The notes below the pieces were generated by a model. The model had not been told where the DNA came from, made no database searches, and saw only the letters and a program-made list of their open reading frames with translations. From positions 4,198,001 through 4,262,000 of the forward strand of contig OX639991.1 in the NCBI GenBank assembly GCA_951828585.1: a stretch of DNA of 64,000 bases, given 5' to 3'. Position numbers and translations under genes: made by a program. The DNA is from Longimicrobiales bacterium (GTDB lineage: Bacteria; Gemmatimonadota; Gemmatimonadetes; Longimicrobiales; Gaopeijiaceae). Of the stretch, positions 61,412 to 64,000 are shown piece by piece (positions within the stretch are counted from its first letter, which is position 1; every line of letters begins with the position of its first letter).

Positions 61412-63142
61412 TGTCAAACCGGAATAGAAATGTCCGGGGGTAGAGCGAAATAGAAATGTCCCCCCCTGGGTGGGTGTTTGCCACCCCCGGCCAGCCTGAG
61501 CGGGTTGGGGGTGGGGTGGGTAGTGGGACCCCCCGATCGGAGGGACGGGCATGCCCGGCCCGGAGATCGGGGGGTTGCCGGCGGTCGCGTTGGTCTGGGT
61601 CACACCCTGCCTTGCCCGGACGGTGTGGGTCCACGAGGCGGTGATCATACCGATCCCGCATCCGATTTCCGGCGAGGTCCCCGGCCATCAGCGCCGCTCG
61701 CGAGTCCGGCATCCGGCAGATCGGCAGGCCGTCCGTTGCGCGCAGCCTCTTGTTCCGCGAGGCGCTTGTCCCGCCGTGCCATGGCCATCCGGGCACCCCC
61801 GTGGATTTGCTTTCGCCATGGATGGTCCGGTGGGGGCTTCGGCGGCTTGGACCCCGGCTTGCGGGGCTTCGCGGGCTGAGTCTTCGTCGGTGTTGCCGGG
61901 GGACGGGCCCGACCCAGGGACTCGACGGCCAGGTAGCGTTGGCCGATCCGGAAGTGGATGTCCCCGCAAAGTCGGCGCTCAACGACGACCTCGTCACCGG
62001 GCCGAACACCTCGGGCCTCCCGCTCCGGGATCTGCCAGTACCGGTTCTTGAAGCGGATGATGAAGTCACGGGCCACCTTCCGGGTCTCCGTCTCGGCAAA
62101 CAGGGCCTCCAGATCTATGCCGGGCGGCAAGGGCCGGTGCGCGTCGAGGGCACTCTGGGGCGCGACCACGAAGCGCTCGTTCCAGAACGGAACCCAGGAA
62201 TCGGCCAGGAAGCGGTTCGCTGCGTCAAGGGTGGAGATCCCTGCCACCCGCATTTCCTTGATCAGGCGGTCCTGCGCCGTACCGAAGGTCCGCTCGACTC
62301 GTCCCTTCGCCTGGGGAGAGCCCGCCAGGATCACCTCGACCCCCAACTCGCCCAGCGCCCGGGAGATGATCGTATCGGTCCGCTCCTCCTTCTTCGCCAG
62401 CCACTGCCCGAAGTGTCCGGCGTGGTCCGTGTAGACAGCCAGGGGGCGGCCGTGGCGCTGCAGGTATCCGATGATCGCCCGGCGGTTCTCCGCACCGTCG
62501 TCGCGCTCGACGAAGCGGGCCATCATCAGCCGGCTCGTCGCATCGTCATGGATCGAGATCAGCACCTGGTCGCCCGCAGCCCGGTCCTCCAGCCACGCAT
62601 GCACCGAGCTGTCCCACTGTTCCAGCTCGCCCAACGCCGCCCGCCGCGGACGCCGGCTGCGGTGCTTGGCCCGCCTGCGCTGCCGCTTCCACAGGCCGGC
62701 CTCCATCATCCAGCCCCGCAGCGTGTCCGGGCTCACCCGCAGCGCGAAGCTTCTCTCCAGGTGCTCCGCAAGCAGCGTAGGCCCGAAGTCTCGGTACAGC
62801 GGTTCCCTCGCGACTTCCAGCGCCCGCTCTCGAAACCCCCGCGGCAACGCCCTGTTCGACCGCCGCCCGCGCAGTCCGTGCACTACGGCCGCATCGCCCT
62901 CAGCCTCGAACTTCCGGCGCAACCTGCGAAAATGCCGTCGCGTCACCCCGATCCGCGCCGCTCCCGCAGCCGCGCTAAGCACTCCCTCCTTCACCTGTCT
63001 CAACACCGAGATGCGATCCCTCTCCTTCAGACTCAAGTCCATTTGCTCCTCTCCCGGATCCGGTTCCGTCGTTGACCGAACATGATCCGAAAGAGGACAT
63101 TTCTACTTCGCTAAGGGAGGACATTTCTAAATCGGCGCGACA
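61412..63142 (-). mobile_element. IS1202-like (ISNCY) insertion sequence, exact ends
   Basis: The element is 1731 bp. Its left end TGTCAAACCGGAATAGAAAT and right end (complement) TGTCGCGCCGATTTAGAAAT form imperfect 24-bp inverted repeats starting TGTC and ending GACA. Each end carries a second internal copy of TAGAAATGTCC (61453-61463 and complement near 63093-63103), probably transposase-binding sites. Perfect 18-bp direct repeats flank it (61394-61411, 63143-63160). Long target duplications are a habit of the IS1202 group. The perfect repeats suggest a fairly recent insertion. Confidence 0.9.
61645..63042 (-). CDS. ISNCY/IS1202-family transposase
   Basis: The protein has 465 residues from ATG 63042, with GGAGAGGAG just before it. 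Two N-terminal HTH motifs (KEGVLSAAAGAARIGVTRRH; FALRVSPDTLRGWMMEAGLW) precede a basic segment and the DDE core. Catalytic residues are in place: LEQWDSSVHAWLE, LAVYTDHAGHFG and SPQAKGRVERTFGTAQDRLI. The tail after residue ~360 is basic and Pro-rich. Compared with the IS630 transposase of this window, no key residue is missing, so it is probably active. Confidence 0.94.
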   Translation of the reverse strand: MDLSLKERDRISVLRQVKEGVLSAAAGAARIGVTRRHFRRLRRKFEAEGDAAVVHGLRGRRSNRALPRGFRERALEVAREPLYRDFGPTLLAEHLERSFALRVSPDTLRGWMMEAGLWKRQRRRAKHRSRRPRRAALGELEQWDSSVHAWLEDRAAGDQVLISIHDDATSRLMMARFVERDDGAENRRAIIGYLQRHGRPLAVYTDHAGHFGQWLAKKEERTDTIISRALGELGVEVILAGSPQAKGRVERTFGTAQDRLIKEMRVAGISTLDAANRFLADSWVPFWNERFVVAPQSALDAHRPLPPGIDLEALFAETETRKVARDFIIRFKNRYWQIPEREARGVRPGDEVVVERRLCGDIHFRIGQRYLAVESLGRARPPATPTKTQPAKPRKPGSKPPKPPPDHPWRKQIHGGARMAMARRDKRLAEQEAARNGRPADLPDAGLASGADGRGPRRKSDAGSV

Positions 63143-63160
63143 GGCTGGCGAATCTCCCCG
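63143..63160 (+). repeat. 18-bp target-site duplication, right copy
   Basis: GGCTGGCGAATCTCCCCG immediately right of the IS1202-like element, identical to 61394-61411. The next 160 bases up to the sigma-54-type promoter hold no convincing gene. Confidence 0.9.
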
Positions 63161-63319
63161 CGCTGTTGATCCCCCGCCGGCCGGTCCGCCGGCGCCACGC
63201 CCGGGCTGTCCCAGGTTGCCGGGGCACCTGTCCCGAGATGAGGACACGAGCCCGAACACCCACGGCGACATGGCACGCTATATTACTGTCAAACAACAGC
63301 TTATAAGTGTGTCGCTTTC

Positions 63320-63336
63320 TGGCACGCTGAATGCAT
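63320..63336 (+). promoter_or_regulatory. Candidate sigma-54 promoter
   Basis: TGGCACGCTGAATGCAT has GG at 63321-63322 and GC at 63333-63334, exactly 10 bases between, matching the -24/-12 consensus TGGCACG-N4-TTGCW except for one base. Transcription would start near 63346, leaving about 29 bases to the ATG at 63375 with GGAGGTGG in between. No activator-binding repeat was recognised upstream. Confidence 0.55.
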
Positions 63337-63374
63337 CAGGATGAGGGCGAATCCCTCTTGCAGGAGGTGGCGAC

Positions 63375-64000
63375 ATGAAGCATATGAGACGAGTCCTTTT
63401 TTCGGCTGCACTGCTCGCCATCCCGGCGACGGGCACGGCCCAGTTGACGGGCCACGTTTCGATCGGGATCGGCCTGGCGGCCCAGACCCAACCGGCCTTT
63501 CACCCCGGGTTCGGGATCGGTCTGGCTCACCAGCCAGCACGACCGGGCACCTACCTGGGTATCGGCTTTTCCGCGGGTATCGGCTCTTCGGGCTATTCGA
63601 ACCACCATGGGTACGGCCATCACGGCGGCTGGGACCCCTACGACTGCTGGGGTTTCGTCTGGTACGAACCGTGGTTCGATTGCGGTCCGTACTACCCGGT
63701 ACCCTGGTGGGGCTGGCATCGTCCGGCATGGGGGTTTTTCGGCTATTTCGGCTGGCCATCGTACCGGATCGTGCACCATCGCTGGTACGGGTTTCCCCCG
63801 CGCTGGCACGGTGGATGGAGCTGGTATCCGGACCACTACGGCTGGGGCTGGGGGTGGGACCGATATCGCTACCGGCCCCGGGTCCGCTACGTGTACGATG
63901 AGTACGACGGTGGCGGGTACGCGACGCCCCGTGGATACCGGACGGGCGGTCGTGCGACATCCCGCGGCGGCGACCGCATCGTCCGAGGCTCTCCGCTCTT
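63375..64000 (+). CDS. Secreted Gly/Trp/Tyr/His-rich protein (partial, runs off window)
   Basis: ATG 63375 follows GGAGGTGG by 5 bases. A signal peptide (MRRVLFSAALLAIPATGTAQ) leads to at least 188 mature residues with no stop before base 64000. The mature part is very rich in Gly, Trp, Tyr and His: repeated GIGLA/GIGFS units, then GYSNHHGYGHHGGWDPYDCW, WYEPWFDCGPYYPVPWWGWH and YGWGWGWDRYRYRPRVRYVY, then a basic Gly/Arg-rich part. Two Cys flank the aromatic core. No catalytic motif was seen. It could be an envelope, matrix or metal-binding protein. The 3' end is missing. Confidence 0.85.
   Translation, partial: MKHMRRVLFSAALLAIPATGTAQLTGHVSIGIGLAAQTQPAFHPGFGIGLAHQPARPGTYLGIGFSAGIGSSGYSNHHGYGHHGGWDPYDCWGFVWYEPWFDCGPYYPVPWWGWHRPAWGFFGYFGWPSYRIVHHRWYGFPPRWHGGWSWYPDHYGWGWGWDRYRYRPRVRYVYDEYDGGGYATPRGYRTGGRATSRGGDRIVRGSPL

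Overview
The window is high-GC bacterial DNA from a Gram-negative, TonB-using, aerobic heterotroph. The mix of a TonB receptor with a carboxypeptidase-like plug domain, lipoprotein beta-propellers, choice-of-anchor-B proteins, a BIG2/leucine-rich protein, TRAP transport and many GTG/TTG starts best fits Gemmatimonadota, possibly a marine or host-associated lineage. That placement is an inference; no rRNA or tRNA gene is visible. Three insertion sequences, several broken genes and two families of dispersed short repeats point to a genome undergoing rearrangement and some erosion.

Layout. 1-2283: the 3' end of an unknown gene, then an IS630 element whose transposase has lost a catalytic Asp; the IS cuts a Big2/LRR lipoprotein gene that also carries a frameshift. 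2447-9012 (minus): a compact five-gene block encoding a TolQ/MotA-like proton channel, a membrane pseudokinase with peptidoglycan-binding, coiled-coil and LRR parts, two paralogous SH3/membrane proteins and a membrane-anchored von Willebrand A protein. This is the strongest candidate for an undescribed system: a possible proton-driven, envelope-spanning machine. 9013-10474: an IS110 element with structured flanks. 10475-18157: an FG-GAP repeat protein, KatG, TPR and SRPBCC proteins, a DUF4143 ATPase and a beta-propeller lipoprotein. 18431-21864: an M28 peptidase translationally coupled to an OLD-like ATPase. 21916-31451: an MscS channel, then a catabolic block (CoA-transferase, enoyl-CoA hydratase, TRAP transporter, FAD/Fe-S 2-hydroxyacid oxidase) that looks built for uptake and oxidation of an organic acid. 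31448-36540: two choice-of-anchor-B proteins, a peroxiredoxin and remnants of an Ig-like protein.

36581-61146 is mostly housekeeping: thiI, threonine dehydratase, aldo/keto reductase, a Xre-RES toxin-antitoxin pair, pdxH, a TIGR01777 epimerase, rpe, rpiA, aroF, argHGR with an ArgR-type operator, a TonB receptor, a second dehydratase, a YkvI-like membrane protein, a sigma-region-4/HARE-like protein, an aminotransferase and rho. Two broken transporter genes (an ABC fusion and an MFS) sit among them. 61394-63160 is an IS1202-like element with exact ends and an 18-bp target duplication. The window ends inside a gene for a secreted Gly/Trp/Tyr-rich protein preceded by a sigma-54-type promoter.

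Two repeat families recur. A 37-bp element made of two 16-bp dyads 21 bp apart occurs five times (16805, 18366, 21876, 46156, 54438). A roughly 45-50-bp element beginning CCCGTGGACAA occurs five times (27067, 41263, 44157, 49710, 59699), each time directly downstream of a minus-strand stop codon.
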